Shown: positions 18,128 to 26,543 of the stretch, piece by piece
Position numbering within the stretch: the first letter of the stretch is position 1
Layout of the letters: each line of letters starts with the position of its first letter
Source: DASXQK01 sp963724385
GTDB taxonomy: Bacteria > Pseudomonadota > Alphaproteobacteria > Dongiales > Dongiaceae
Assembly: GCA_963724385.1 (NCBI GenBank)
Contig: CAVRUJ010000001.1
Coordinates: 1,302,001-1,366,000 of the forward strand
Direction of reading: 5' to 3'
DNA: 64,000 nucleotides
Translations under genes and position numbers: made by a program
The notes under the pieces: model-generated
Database searches by the model: none
Told to the model about the DNA's origin: nothing
What the model saw: the letters and a program-made list of their open reading frames with translations, nothing else

Positions 18128-19565
18128 AAGCTACGGCTTTTACTTGACCGAACCCGCCTCGTTCATCGACTTCGGCGGCGGCATCTCGGTCACGGCCCTC
18201 ACTCACGGCTCGTATGCCTGGACGATTCAAGCCGGTGCCGACGCCCGGCTGGTCGCAGACAACATCGCAGTCGGTGGCGGCGTCGAGGTGATGGGCACCG
18301 CCACAGGACATAACGCAAACGAAATCAGGGGCAGCGCCCACTTCATAGCTGACGGATTTTCGTACGGGGCCTACAGCTTCGGCTCCAGGAGCCACCGGTT
18401 CTTCCTGACTGACGTGCTCGATTCCTACGGTTTCTATGAGCCCGCCTCGCATGTCACCGTAACCGGCGGTCTCGACGATGAGGCCCATGCCATGGGCCAA
18501 AGTGCCGACGGCCTCGTGGTCGACGCCGAGGCCGGCCTGATTGCCGACCAGCTTCGTGTCGCCGGCCTGACGAAGGTCAGGGCGAGTGCAAGCGGCAATC
18601 GTGTCTATCAGATTGATGCAGATGCCGAGTTCATTGCGGACGAGAACGGCAGCGAATCCTTCCAAGGCGCCATCGACGTGAGAGCCGTTGCGAATGTGGG
18701 CTCCGAGGTCGAGTACGCAAATGCCTTCGCGTCTGTCGATCTCGACGCCAGCGGCAACATCACGGTCTTCGGCCCCGGCGGGTTCGGTCCCGGCTTCGCG
18801 CCCGCCATAACCGTAGTCGCCAGCGCCGATCCGCAGCATCATGCGAGACATGCCCGTGCCACGGCGTCGCTCGCCGCGGAAGCCGGCGTGGGAGGCCCCG
18901 ATTTCAGCTCGAGTCACTTTGGAGCCCACGGGGATTCTTACGATCCCGCCACCCGCGGGAGCAGACCGGGGAACCTCCTGATCATCGGCAACGTGACCGC
19001 CAGGTCGCTGGCGTTGGGCTCCTCGGCCGGCAATGAGGCCTTCTCCGAGCTGGATCTCGAGGGCGACGGCGTCACCGTTGTCGGCAACATCCGCTCGCTT
19101 GCCCATGCCGATTCGATTGTGGGCGACCGTGCCAGCGCCGAGGTGGAGATCTATGCCTTGGCGAATGGCGGCGGCATCACCCTGATCGAGACCCAGGATC
19201 CGATCGCCTCGGCGATCGGCGGCAGCGCCCACGCGTTCCGCCAGGCTCACTTCAGCACCTATCAGAGCGCCACCGCTGGGGCGCATGGATCGCACGCATA
19301 CGCCGACATCGACATCCAGGCGGGGCCAAGCAGCTCGGGCGGGGTGACCGTGCTTACGCCGACAACGGATCAGCAGCTGCGGCTGCAGACTCTGACGGAC
19401 ATCCAGCCGAACCCGCCCTGGGCCTCGAGCTCGCTGTCGGAGATTCCGCTATCCATCGATCACCACGACTGCGGCGTGCTGGGCGGGGCGGGCAATCCGA
19501 ACGCCAAGCCCAAGGGCTGCGAGAGGGGACCGTTCGACATCTCCGAGACTGACGAACTTCCATAG
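17475..19565 (+). CDS. TpsA exoprotein, C-terminal part (continuation after frameshift)
   Basis: This open frame of about 690 residues continues the exoprotein without a gap. Reading FSVEAFANASLDASYVNVKG after GFDVEAHANGQDVL restores the repeat register exactly. It is not an independent gene: the ATG at 17475 has no ribosome-binding site, lies inside a repeat, and nothing resembling an export signal precedes the repeats. More units follow (FDVEADATG, INVEANANG, ISVTALTHG), then a non-repetitive tail from about 18900. The C-terminus contains two cysteines (HHDCGVLGG, PKGCERG), reminiscent of the small Cys loops used by some TpsA proteins for surface retention. The tpsB gene begins 42 bp downstream. 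Confidence 0.8.
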   Translation: MRTGRTFLFSVEAFANASLDASYVNVKGVGKVVADAHGSTADGVVAQANLFTDPVTLTFATGFDVEADATGHNIRSSVVANATAHIFADVITVGGPAVLKAHASGSNSTDFGRNLARVTAFANLDASASSMSFSAPRGQRAINVEANANGFQVRNEVDAIATADLFGRVILVKGPAHVQATANYSQSIDGSPFAVRADARLLAAGRVETCHVFTAGSESYGFYLTEPASFIDFGGGISVTALTHGSYAWTIQAGADARLVADNIAVGGGVEVMGTATGHNANEIRGSAHFIADGFSYGAYSFGSRSHRFFLTDVLDSYGFYEPASHVTVTGGLDDEAHAMGQSADGLVVDAEAGLIADQLRVAGLTKVRASASGNRVYQIDADAEFIADENGSESFQGAIDVRAVANVGSEVEYANAFASVDLDASGNITVFGPGGFGPGFAPAITVVASADPQHHARHARATASLAAEAGVGGPDFSSSHFGAHGDSYDPATRGSRPGNLLIIGNVTARSLALGSSAGNEAFSELDLEGDGVTVVGNIRSLAHADSIVGDRASAEVEIYALANGGGITLIETQDPIASAIGGSAHAFRQAHFSTYQSATAGAHGSHAYADIDIQAGPSSSGGVTVLTPTTDQQLRLQTLTDIQPNPPWASSSLSEIPLSIDHHDCGVLGGAGNPNAKPKGCERGPFDISETDELP
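17495..17499 (+). other. Single-base frameshift site in tpsA
   Basis: The sequence GTTCTTGTTCTC is expected to read GTT CTG TTC TC by comparison with the preceding repeat (HHVLFAVDA). One T too many at 17496/17497 switches the frame. The run is only two bases, so a classical slippery tract is not present. Confidence 0.75.
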
Positions 19566-19607
19566 AACGATCTCGGATTTTGATTGGCACAAGGGGGTAG
19601 TGGGACG

Positions 19608-21308
19608 ATGGGGAAGCAAAGCGCCAGGGGTGGGGTGTCCACCCGGACAAGGACGCTGGCGGCGGCCTGCGGGTTGCTGATGCTGCTGCCGGCGGGGGCT
19701 TATGCCCAGTCTGCGGTGCAGGGGCTGCCGGGCGTGGTGAACCGGCCGACGCCGCAGGTGCCGTTGCCGCCGACGCCGACCCCGATCCCGCTGCCTGGCG
19801 GGACGCCGTCACCCGAGGGGATCACCAACCCGACGGGACCGGTGCCGACCTTGAAGCAGATCGACTTCGAGGGGGTGAAGTCGGTGCCGCTGGGCGACCT
19901 TCAGGCGATCGCCTCGCACTACCTGAACCGGAACCTGACCCGGGGTGATATCGCCCAGCTCAAATACGAGGTGGCCAAGCGGTATTACGAGTCGGGCTAT
20001 ATCCTGGTGCGGGTGGTGACGCCGCCGCAGGATCTCAGCTCCGGCACGCTGCATATCGTGGTGTATGAGGCCAAGATCGAAACGGTGACGGTTCCGAACA
20101 ACCGTCTGGTCAGTCCCTATATCACCGGCGGGATCGCCTCCGAGATCCATAAAGGCGAGGTGTTCCAGGAAGACAATGTCGAGTCCATGGTGCGCGACAT
20201 GGACGACCTGCACGGCGTGAAGGCAAGCGTGGACTTGAGCCCCGGCAGCCAGGTGGGGACGACGGACCTGACCGTGAAGCTGCAGAGGGACCACGACTTC
20301 CAGCAGCAGGTGTCGGTCAACAACTACGGCTCGAAGCTGACCGGCCGGTATCTGTTCAACGCCAACCTGCAATACGCGAATCTGCTGGGCCTGGGCGAGC
20401 TCTATACGCTCGACGTGTCGCACTCGGACCAGAGCTTCTTCTCGATCCGTCCCGGGGTCGAGATACCGACGGGGCTGTGGAACATCGTGTTCGACGCGAG
20501 CTACCTGTACAGCAATTCGGATGTGAACGGCCAGATCTCGGCGCTCAACAACACGGGCCGCACCGACGACGTGAACCTTGGCTTTTCGAGCGCGCTGCTG
20601 AACACGGCGGCGCAGAAGATCTCGGTCCGGGGCGGCTTCGAGGGCCGGCATGCGAAGTCGGAATTCGCCGGCACGAGCGCAGTGCAATCGGATGACCAGC
20701 TCCGGGAGTTCAACGCCACCGGGAGCTATCTGCTTCGGCTGGCGAACACGACGGCGTTTGCGTCGGTGGAGGCGGTGCAAGGGGTCGACATCCTGGGGGC
20801 GAGCGACCAGGGAGATGCGCTCCTGAGCCGGACCGGCAATCCGCAGGGCTTCATGCTGCGGCCGACCTTGTTCGTCCAGCAGAACCTTTGGATGAACGGG
20901 TCGATCAAGGGGACGGTGACCGGGCAATATTCGCCCAACACGCTACTGGCCTCCGACCTGTTCTCGCTGGGCGGCTACGGCAGCGTTCGCGGCTTCGAGC
21001 CCGCGGAGACGACGGGTGAGAGCGGCGTGCAGTACTCGGTTGAGCTGGACCAGACGGTGTTCCGTGCGACGGACTGGAGCGTGCTGGTCGGGGCGTGGAC
21101 GGACGGCGGACATGTGTGGAACCGGCTGCCCGGGGCGGTGACGGACGACTCGCTGTACAGCGCCGGGCTTGGGGCGGAGCTTGATACCGACATCTTGAAG
21201 GTGGGGAACACCGGGCTGCGCTTCGACTGGGCGCATACGCTGGGCAGCTACAACGCCAACAACGTGGACGGCGACACGTTCTACTTCCAGCTTCTTCAAA
21301 GCTTCTGA
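19608..21308 (+). CDS. ShlB/FhaC-family two-partner secretion transporter (TpsB)
   Basis: An outer-membrane protein of the Omp85 superfamily (566 aa) that exports the TpsA partner. It has a signal peptide (TLAAACGLLMLLPAGAYAQ), a Pro-rich linker (VPLPPTPTPIPLPGG), POTRA-like domains (LKQIDFEGVKSVP, YYESGYILVRVVTPPQ) and a 16-strand-barrel region. The conserved loop L6 motif is seen as YGSVRGFEP, and the protein ends in an aromatic residue (FYFQLLQSF), as outer-membrane barrels do. The start at MGKQS was chosen because AAGGGGG lies about 12 nt upstream. It is 42 bp downstream of the exoprotein gene, the usual tpsA-tpsB order for one operon. A hairpin terminator follows at 21443. Confidence 0.92.
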   Translation: MGKQSARGGVSTRTRTLAAACGLLMLLPAGAYAQSAVQGLPGVVNRPTPQVPLPPTPTPIPLPGGTPSPEGITNPTGPVPTLKQIDFEGVKSVPLGDLQAIASHYLNRNLTRGDIAQLKYEVAKRYYESGYILVRVVTPPQDLSSGTLHIVVYEAKIETVTVPNNRLVSPYITGGIASEIHKGEVFQEDNVESMVRDMDDLHGVKASVDLSPGSQVGTTDLTVKLQRDHDFQQQVSVNNYGSKLTGRYLFNANLQYANLLGLGELYTLDVSHSDQSFFSIRPGVEIPTGLWNIVFDASYLYSNSDVNGQISALNNTGRTDDVNLGFSSALLNTAAQKISVRGGFEGRHAKSEFAGTSAVQSDDQLREFNATGSYLLRLANTTAFASVEAVQGVDILGASDQGDALLSRTGNPQGFMLRPTLFVQQNLWMNGSIKGTVTGQYSPNTLLASDLFSLGGYGSVRGFEPAETTGESGVQYSVELDQTVFRATDWSVLVGAWTDGGHVWNRLPGAVTDDSLYSAGLGAELDTDILKVGNTGLRFDWAHTLGSYNANNVDGDTFYFQLLQSF

Positions 21309-21324
21309 AGGCGCTTCGCCCCGA

Positions 21325-21435
21325 TAGAGCAAGATGGGGTCAGCTTCATTCAAGCTGACCCAATCTTGCTCTACACATTAGGATTAGAGCCTGATTCACG
21401 TCTCAAGCCGAACAGGCTTGAGACGATCGGGCTCT
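21325..21435. repeat. Dispersed double-hairpin repeat, copy 3
   Basis: Same order as copy 2 at 6764-6879: hairpin A (TAGAGCAAGAT, GGGTCAGCTT / AAGCTGACCC, ATCTTGCTCTA), an AT-rich spacer, then hairpin B (AGAGCCTGATTCACG, TCAAGCC / GGCTTGA, CGATCGGGCTCT). It sits immediately after the tpsB stop codon. Confidence 0.85.
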
Positions 21436-21442
21436 GGGGCTT

Positions 21443-21485
21443 GCGGGCCGCCTCCTTTGCCGGGAGGGCGGCCCGCAGCGTTTTT
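21443..21485 (+). terminator. Rho-independent terminator downstream of tpsB
   Basis: A 10-bp perfect GC stem (GCGGGCCGCC at 21443-21452, GGCGGCCCGC at 21467-21476), a 14-nt loop and, after AGCG, a run of five T. Placed to end the tpsA-tpsB transcript. Confidence 0.75.
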
Positions 21486-21673
21486 GGCGGCGGGTTTGGG
21501 GGCCGAACTCGGCTGACCACTGTGGCCATCGCCACTCTTGTGCGATTGGCGTTGATGCCGATTGCCCATGCCTGTCCGGTTGGCATTGATGCCGATTGAC
21601 TGGACCGGGGGCGGGAACTAAGAGGCGGGATGCGTCGGCCTGTGCCGGTGCCGGGAAGGAACGAGGCTGAAGG

Positions 21674-22762
21674 ATGGGCGTGACGCTGACATTGAAGGAC
21701 ACGGACCTGCCGACCTCTCCGGCGTTCGTGGAGTTCCTGCACACCGACCTGACGGGGGGCGAGTACTACGCCGGGAGCTGGCATGCCCAGGACGAGGAGA
21801 GCCTGGCCTCCAACGAGGGCCGGTTCGAGGGCTTGCGGGAGAAGATCGCGTTTGTTCTGGGCAAGCCCGAGGGGCGCGAGCGGGTGCTGCAATCCTACAA
21901 GTATTTCAAGGAGATGCTGACCGGGCGGCCGGACAGCCTGAAGGGCATCCAGCGGTTCCGCTTCTTCTTCGTGATCGGGATCCCGCGCACCGGGGGGACC
22001 TACATGACCAAGCAGCTCTTCCGGGGCGCTGGCATGGACTACAAGAAGGTGCAGAACGCGCTGGCCCATGACGGGTTCCCGCATCTGGGGACGGAGGCGT
22101 TCCAGGAGAAGGGGGGCAACATCCACACCAACGGGCTTCTGCAGCTGGCCGAGTACCTGACGATGGTGGACCTCTATTTCACCAAGTACGGGCGGCTTGC
22201 CTATAACGGGGGCATCGTGGTGCCGAAGAAGTTCACCAAGGGGGTGTATAGCTTCCCGTTGATCCAGCAGGTGATCGGCAACAACGCGGAATACATCATC
22301 ACGCTGCGCCATCCGCTGTCGATGGTGCAGTCGGTTCTGGACAAGAGCGGGGGGATGCCGAAGGACGGCCGGTTTCAGGTGCGCAGCGCGATCGAGCGCT
22401 GGGCGATGGACGACTGGATGCGCTGGGGTGTGCAGGAGGCGCAGATCCGGAAGATGAACTACATCGACGTGTTCCTGGGCTATTGGAAGCGCTACCACTA
22501 CCAGATCGCGATGGAGACGATCCCGACGATGAAGGCGACGCATCTGCTGCCCTATGGGCGGGTGCCGATGACGGCGATGGTGAAGAAGTTCTACGAGGGC
22601 TTCGGGACCAACCTGGAGGCGGAGCCGTTCAAGGAGGCGCCGAAGCCGGACTTCGGTCCTGAGGCGACGCAGAAGGGCGACGCGGTGGTGCAGCAGGTGG
22701 CGGGCTTCTGGAAGAGCCTCGGGCTTTCCTTCCCCGCAGACGGCGTCCTCGAGCGGAACTGA
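21674..22762 (+). CDS. Sulfotransferase-like protein (P-loop, PAPS-binding type)
   Basis: A 362-residue cytosolic protein with sulfotransferase-type features. The 5'-phosphosulfate loop is at residues 97-116 (FFFVIGIPRTGGTYMTKQLF). The 3'-phosphate-binding segment is around residue 207 (YIITLRHPLSMVQSVLDKSG), with the expected Arg and Ser. These enzymes move sulfate from PAPS to a hydroxyl or amine of a glycan, lipid or protein. The N-terminal 90 residues and the C-terminal third are not recognised. Codons are strongly G-ending, like tpsB. It starts 365 bp after tpsB and is 36 bp before a glycosyltransferase, so glycan sulfation is plausible but not shown. CysQ, which clears PAP, is encoded elsewhere in the window. 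Confidence 0.75.
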   Translation: MGVTLTLKDTDLPTSPAFVEFLHTDLTGGEYYAGSWHAQDEESLASNEGRFEGLREKIAFVLGKPEGRERVLQSYKYFKEMLTGRPDSLKGIQRFRFFFVIGIPRTGGTYMTKQLFRGAGMDYKKVQNALAHDGFPHLGTEAFQEKGGNIHTNGLLQLAEYLTMVDLYFTKYGRLAYNGGIVVPKKFTKGVYSFPLIQQVIGNNAEYIITLRHPLSMVQSVLDKSGGMPKDGRFQVRSAIERWAMDDWMRWGVQEAQIRKMNYIDVFLGYWKRYHYQIAMETIPTMKATHLLPYGRVPMTAMVKKFYEGFGTNLEAEPFKEAPKPDFGPEATQKGDAVVQQVAGFWKSLGLSFPADGVLERN

Positions 22763-22797
22763 GGCGCGAACCAAGAACAAGATCACCGCAGAGACTC

Positions 22798-23634
22798 ATG
22801 GCGCCCAAATTCTCGATCGTCACGACCTGCAAGGGCCGTCTCAGCGACCTGAAGCAAACCCTTCCTACGTTTGTGGCGCAGACCGGCGCGGAGGTGGTGG
22901 TCGTGGACTACGATTGTCCCGACGGCACGCGCGGCTACGTCGCGGAGCATTATCCTGAGGTCCGCATCGTCGCCGTCGCGGACAAGCCCAAGTTCAATCT
23001 GTCCCAGGCCAGGAATGCCGGCGCCGCTGAGGCGACCGGGGATTTCCTCGTTTTCCTCGACGCCGACATAATGATCGCAGAGGGGCTCCTCCACTATCTG
23101 GCGACGAATGTGAAGAACAGGAGCTACGGCACCTTCGGTGGCGGCGTGGCGAATTCCGTCCGCGGCAGCTGCGTGGTGGATCGGGTGCTCTTCGAGGCAG
23201 CCGGCCGCTACGACGAGGTCATCGAGGGCTATGGCGGAGAGGATCTGGATCTTTACTCTCGCCTCAGGTTCCTGCGCGCAAGGCATGTGAGCTTGCCTCG
23301 AGAATACGTCGCCAACGTGATCGAGCAGGACCAGGAGGCCCGGGAGAAATACCGTGGCCCGAACATCCGCAAGCAGTTCCTGCGCGGCATGACCTATCTC
23401 CTCGCCAAGGAGACGGTGATGCGCGTGATGAACAAGCCCGTGCTGAACGAGCAGCTTCGCCGCAGCATCTACAAGGCGGTGGACCGTCAGCTCGATCCTG
23501 CCTTCGCTGGCGAAAAGGATCTGGTGTTGCGCCTCCAATTGCCCGACACGACGCGCCGCGGATACCTGGCGGACTGGGAGTTCTCCAGGTTGCTGGTCGT
23601 GAAAGTGCGGCGCAAGAACCGGGCGAAAACTTGA
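22798..23634 (+). CDS. Family 2 glycosyltransferase (GT-A)
   Basis: A 278-residue inverting GT-A glycosyltransferase. FSIVTTCKGRLSDLKQTL is the nucleotide-sugar-binding start, LSQARNAGAAEATGD is typical of GT2, and the DxD metal site is D88-A89-D90 (FLVFLDADIMI). The GYGGEDLDLYSRL segment (residues 144-156) matches the GxGxEDxDL motif of the galactosyltransferase-like C-terminal domain. No membrane helices are seen. The donor and acceptor are unknown. It is part of a same-strand run with the sulfotransferase-like and CapK-like genes (gaps of 36 and 34 bp), consistent with one operon building a modified glycan. Confidence 0.88.
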   Translation: MAPKFSIVTTCKGRLSDLKQTLPTFVAQTGAEVVVVDYDCPDGTRGYVAEHYPEVRIVAVADKPKFNLSQARNAGAAEATGDFLVFLDADIMIAEGLLHYLATNVKNRSYGTFGGGVANSVRGSCVVDRVLFEAAGRYDEVIEGYGGEDLDLYSRLRFLRARHVSLPREYVANVIEQDQEAREKYRGPNIRKQFLRGMTYLLAKETVMRVMNKPVLNEQLRRSIYKAVDRQLDPAFAGEKDLVLRLQLPDTTRRGYLADWEFSRLLVVKVRRKNRAKT

Positions 23635-23668
23635 GGCGGAATCCTGCAGCGCGGAGGCAGTCCCGCCG

Positions 23669-24877
23669 ATGAAGCCTGAAGCGCAATGGGATCGGCGCAA
23701 GGCGCTGGGCAACGTGCTGTCTCATGCGGCGAATTTCTCTCCCTACTACAAGGAGCAGGAGTGGGCGCATCGCTTGCGCGCGGGCGAGGGGGTCACGTTT
23801 CGCGAAATACCCATCACCGCCAAGAGCCTGGTCAGGAACCGGACGGCGGAGTTCTTCAGCAGCTTCGTTCCGTCGCCCCATGGCAAGGTCAAGATGAAGC
23901 CCACTTCGGGATCGACCGGCGAGCCGATGGAGGTGCGCAAGACCGAGCGCCACTACCAAATCAACTCCATGGAGAATCAACGGCTGCAGCGCGGATGGGG
24001 CTATGGCGGCCATAAACGGATGCTTCAGTTCGGGCTGCCGATGGCCGACCATCCGAGCGGTCAGATCGTCGAGCAGGATGTGGGCAACGGCGGGCGCCAG
24101 TGGACGCTATACAGGACGGAATCGCGTGCCGCGTTCGAATTCATGCTTCGCATCGCCCCGACTTTCGTCACGTCCTCGCCCTCCCTGATACTGTCCGTAC
24201 TCGAGCACTGCGAGGAAAGCTCGCATGTGCCTCCCCTCAAGCTCATCTCGACCCGCGCGGAAGTGGTGCCGGAAAAACTTCGCGATTTGGTCAGCAAGAT
24301 TCCAGGCTGCCGCCTGGCGGATTTCTATGGCACCGTCGAGACCGGGCTCATCGCTGGCCTGTGTCCGCTATGCGGGACCTATCATCCTGCCGATCGGCAC
24401 TTGATTCTGGAGCTGATCACCGATGACGGCCGGCCGTCGGGGCCCGGAGAACTGGGCCGCGTCATCGTCACACCCCTCTTCAACCGGGCGATGCCGCTCA
24501 TCCGCTACGAGACCGGGGACTATGCCGTGCTGGCGCCGGCCAACGGTTGCCCGCGTTCACCCCGCGCCATCACCGGCATCGTCGGCCGCGAGCAGAATCT
24601 GTTCAAGCGGCCGGATGGCGGAAAGATCATACCCAGACTGCCCCATCGCGTGGCCCATGAACTGGCTTTGCGGCAATTCAAGCTGATCCAGCGGACGCTG
24701 ACGGACATCGAGCTGCTTTACATACCTCGCGACCCCACGATGGAGATCACCGAAGAAGTCGCCCAGGGCTTGATCGACCGCTACATGGCGCCCGGATTTA
24801 AGGTTCGCTGCTTTCGGGTGAACGAACTTCCCAAGGCGCCCAGCGGCAAGTATCTCCTGCATGAATGCCTGATCTAG
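23669..24877 (+). CDS. CapK/PaaK-like adenylate-forming enzyme
   Basis: A 402-residue ANL-superfamily protein, distinct from the one at 8659-10056. Motifs: TSGSTGEPMEVRKT (phosphate loop), FYGTVETGLIAG, a Cys pair CPLCGTYHPADRH, RYETGDYAVLAP, GREQNLFKRPDGG and the C-terminal lysine motif APSGKYLLHE. The CapK branch often occurs in capsule and exopolysaccharide loci, which fits the neighbouring glycosyltransferase and sulfotransferase; the acid activated is unknown. GGAGG lies about 10 nt before the ATG. The N-terminus (WDRRKALGNVLSHAANFSPY) corresponds to the usual N-terminal helices of the family, so the protein appears complete though shorter than PaaK. Confidence 0.8.
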   Translation: MKPEAQWDRRKALGNVLSHAANFSPYYKEQEWAHRLRAGEGVTFREIPITAKSLVRNRTAEFFSSFVPSPHGKVKMKPTSGSTGEPMEVRKTERHYQINSMENQRLQRGWGYGGHKRMLQFGLPMADHPSGQIVEQDVGNGGRQWTLYRTESRAAFEFMLRIAPTFVTSSPSLILSVLEHCEESSHVPPLKLISTRAEVVPEKLRDLVSKIPGCRLADFYGTVETGLIAGLCPLCGTYHPADRHLILELITDDGRPSGPGELGRVIVTPLFNRAMPLIRYETGDYAVLAPANGCPRSPRAITGIVGREQNLFKRPDGGKIIPRLPHRVAHELALRQFKLIQRTLTDIELLYIPRDPTMEITEEVAQGLIDRYMAPGFKVRCFRVNELPKAPSGKYLLHECLI

Positions 24878-24926
24878 TGCGCGAACCCTGGTCACGCCAC
24901 AGAGCGGACAACGAGACGGAGGTTGC

Positions 24927-26519
24927 ATGACCCAAAGAACCGGAATTTTTGTCGCCGCTTCGGCTCTTGCCCTGTTTGGGTTGCTTGCCAGGGCCGAAGC
25001 CGCCTCGCCGCCGGATACCATCGTCATGGCCAAGGCGATCGACGACATCCTGTCCTTTGATCCGGCCGAGGGTTACGGACTCACCGATGGCGACATCATC
25101 GGCAACACCTACGACCGGATCTTGCGCTATGAGCCCGAGAACCCGCACGAGCTGGTGGGCGAGGTGGCCGAAAGCTGGACCGTGAGCGACGACGGCAAGG
25201 CCTTCACCTTCAAGGTCCGCCCAGGACTGAAGTTCCATACCGGCAATCCCCTCAGGGCCGAGGACATCGCCTTCTCCCTGCAGCGGGTGGTCATCCTTGC
25301 CAAAGCGCCGGCATTCCTCCTCGCCCAGCTGGGCTGGAACGCCGACAACGTCAAGCGCCTCGTGAAGGCGACTGACGACCATACGCTCAGCGTCACCATC
25401 GCCGTGAACTACGGACCCGGGCTGGTGCTCAACATCCTCAGCACCTGCGTCGCTTCCGTGGTCGACGAGACTGAAGCGATGAAGCATGCGGTCAACGGCG
25501 ATCTCGGCAATGCCTGGCTCAAGACCCATGAGGCCGGTTCGGGGCCGTTCATCCTCAAATCCTGGACGCCCGACTATTCGGTCGTGCTGGCGGCCGATCC
25601 GACCTACCACCTGGGCGCGCCGAAGGTCGCTCGCGTCGTCCTGCGCCACACCCCCGAAGCGGCCGTGCAGCGCATTCTGCTCGAAACAGGCGATGCCGAC
25701 ATCGCTCGGGACCTGACCAGCGACCAGATCGCCGGTCTGGCAGGAAACCCCCAGGTCACCGTCACCACCTACCCGTCCGGCGAGATCACCTACATGGCGC
25801 TCAATATGAAGGACAAGCGGCTGGCCAACGCCAAAGTCCGCGAGGCCATCCGCTATCTGATCGACTACCAGGGCATGGCGTCGAGCTTCCTCAAAGGGCA
25901 GGCAGTCGTCCACCAGTCCTTCTGGCCGAGCGGGCTCTATGCCTCCCTGGAAGATAATCCTTTCTCGTTCGACCCTGCCAAGGCCAAGCAGCTGCTGACC
26001 GAGGCCGGCTACCCAGACGGCTTCGATATCGAATTGGACGCGACGAATCTGTCGCCCATGGGGGACATCGCCCAATCGATCCAGCACACCATGGCCGCGG
26101 CGGGGATCAAGGTGAAGGTCGTCCAGGAGGGCCAAAGCCAGCTGACCACGCTGATGCGGGTTCGCAAGGAGCAGATAGCGATCGGGCACTGGAATCCGGA
26201 CTACCTCGACCCTCACGCCAACGCCGCCGTCTTCGCTTCCAACCCGGACAACTCCGACAATTCCCGGGCCAAGACCACCGCCTGGCGGGTCGATTGGGAC
26301 ATTCCGGAATTGAGTGCTGAGACTGCCGCGGCGGCCGAGGAGAAGGACGCCGCCAAGCGCAAGGAAATGTATCTCGACATCCAGAGAAAGGCTCAAGCCG
26401 ACGGCGCGCTACCCGTGCTGTTCCAATCGATCAAACGGATCGCGTCCCGCAGCAATGTGAAGGGGTTCGCAATGGGCCAGGCCTACGGCGCCGTCTTCTA
26501 TCGTTTGATGACGAAATAG
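24927..26519 (+). CDS. ABC transporter substrate-binding protein, family 5 (peptide/nickel type)
   Basis: A 530-residue periplasmic binding protein. The ATG follows CGGAGG. The signal peptide is FVAASALALFGLLARAEAA. The mature part matches SBP_bac_5: DDILSFDPAEGYGLTDGD, YDRILRYEPENPHELVG, LAESWTVS-like AESWTVSDDGKAFTFKVRPG, and KAKQLLTEAGYPDGFDIEL. The family carries peptides, opines, nickel chelates and other solutes; the ligand cannot be read from sequence. No permease or ATPase gene is adjacent: rmlA follows in the opposite direction and CapK precedes. It is either an orphan that shares a transporter encoded elsewhere, or belongs functionally to the surface-glycan run. Confidence 0.9.
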   Translation: MTQRTGIFVAASALALFGLLARAEAASPPDTIVMAKAIDDILSFDPAEGYGLTDGDIIGNTYDRILRYEPENPHELVGEVAESWTVSDDGKAFTFKVRPGLKFHTGNPLRAEDIAFSLQRVVILAKAPAFLLAQLGWNADNVKRLVKATDDHTLSVTIAVNYGPGLVLNILSTCVASVVDETEAMKHAVNGDLGNAWLKTHEAGSGPFILKSWTPDYSVVLAADPTYHLGAPKVARVVLRHTPEAAVQRILLETGDADIARDLTSDQIAGLAGNPQVTVTTYPSGEITYMALNMKDKRLANAKVREAIRYLIDYQGMASSFLKGQAVVHQSFWPSGLYASLEDNPFSFDPAKAKQLLTEAGYPDGFDIELDATNLSPMGDIAQSIQHTMAAAGIKVKVVQEGQSQLTTLMRVRKEQIAIGHWNPDYLDPHANAAVFASNPDNSDNSRAKTTAWRVDWDIPELSAETAAAAEEKDAAKRKEMYLDIQRKAQADGALPVLFQSIKRIASRSNVKGFAMGQAYGAVFYRLMTK

Positions 26520-26543
26520 CGCCACTGGCGGCGGAAGCCGAAA

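Larger units (their letters stand above)
12900..18800 (+). repeat. Degenerate beta-helix repeat region of the exoprotein (about 20 units)
   Basis: Each unit has a xxVEAxAxG strand, an alanine-rich strand (VxAxAxVxLxA), an IxVxG(x)xxVxAxA strand and a VxAxAxLxA strand. Successive unit starts include VDVEASANG, ITVEARANG, IDVEAKANG, IDVEARAFG, LTVQAEAHG, IDVEAHAHG, FNVQAHAHG, INVEAHADA, FDVEANANG and FDVEAHANG. Early units carry long insertions; later ones are compact. Confidence 0.75.
21309..21673. other. Intergenic region after tpsB
   Basis: A non-coding stretch of 365 bp. It contains double-hairpin repeat copy 3 (21325-21435), a rho-independent terminator (21443-21485) and a 13-bp direct repeat TTGATGCCGATTG at 21552-21564 and 21586-21598. 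The promoter for the sulfotransferase-like gene should lie in the last 180 bp, but none is clear. Confidence 0.6.
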
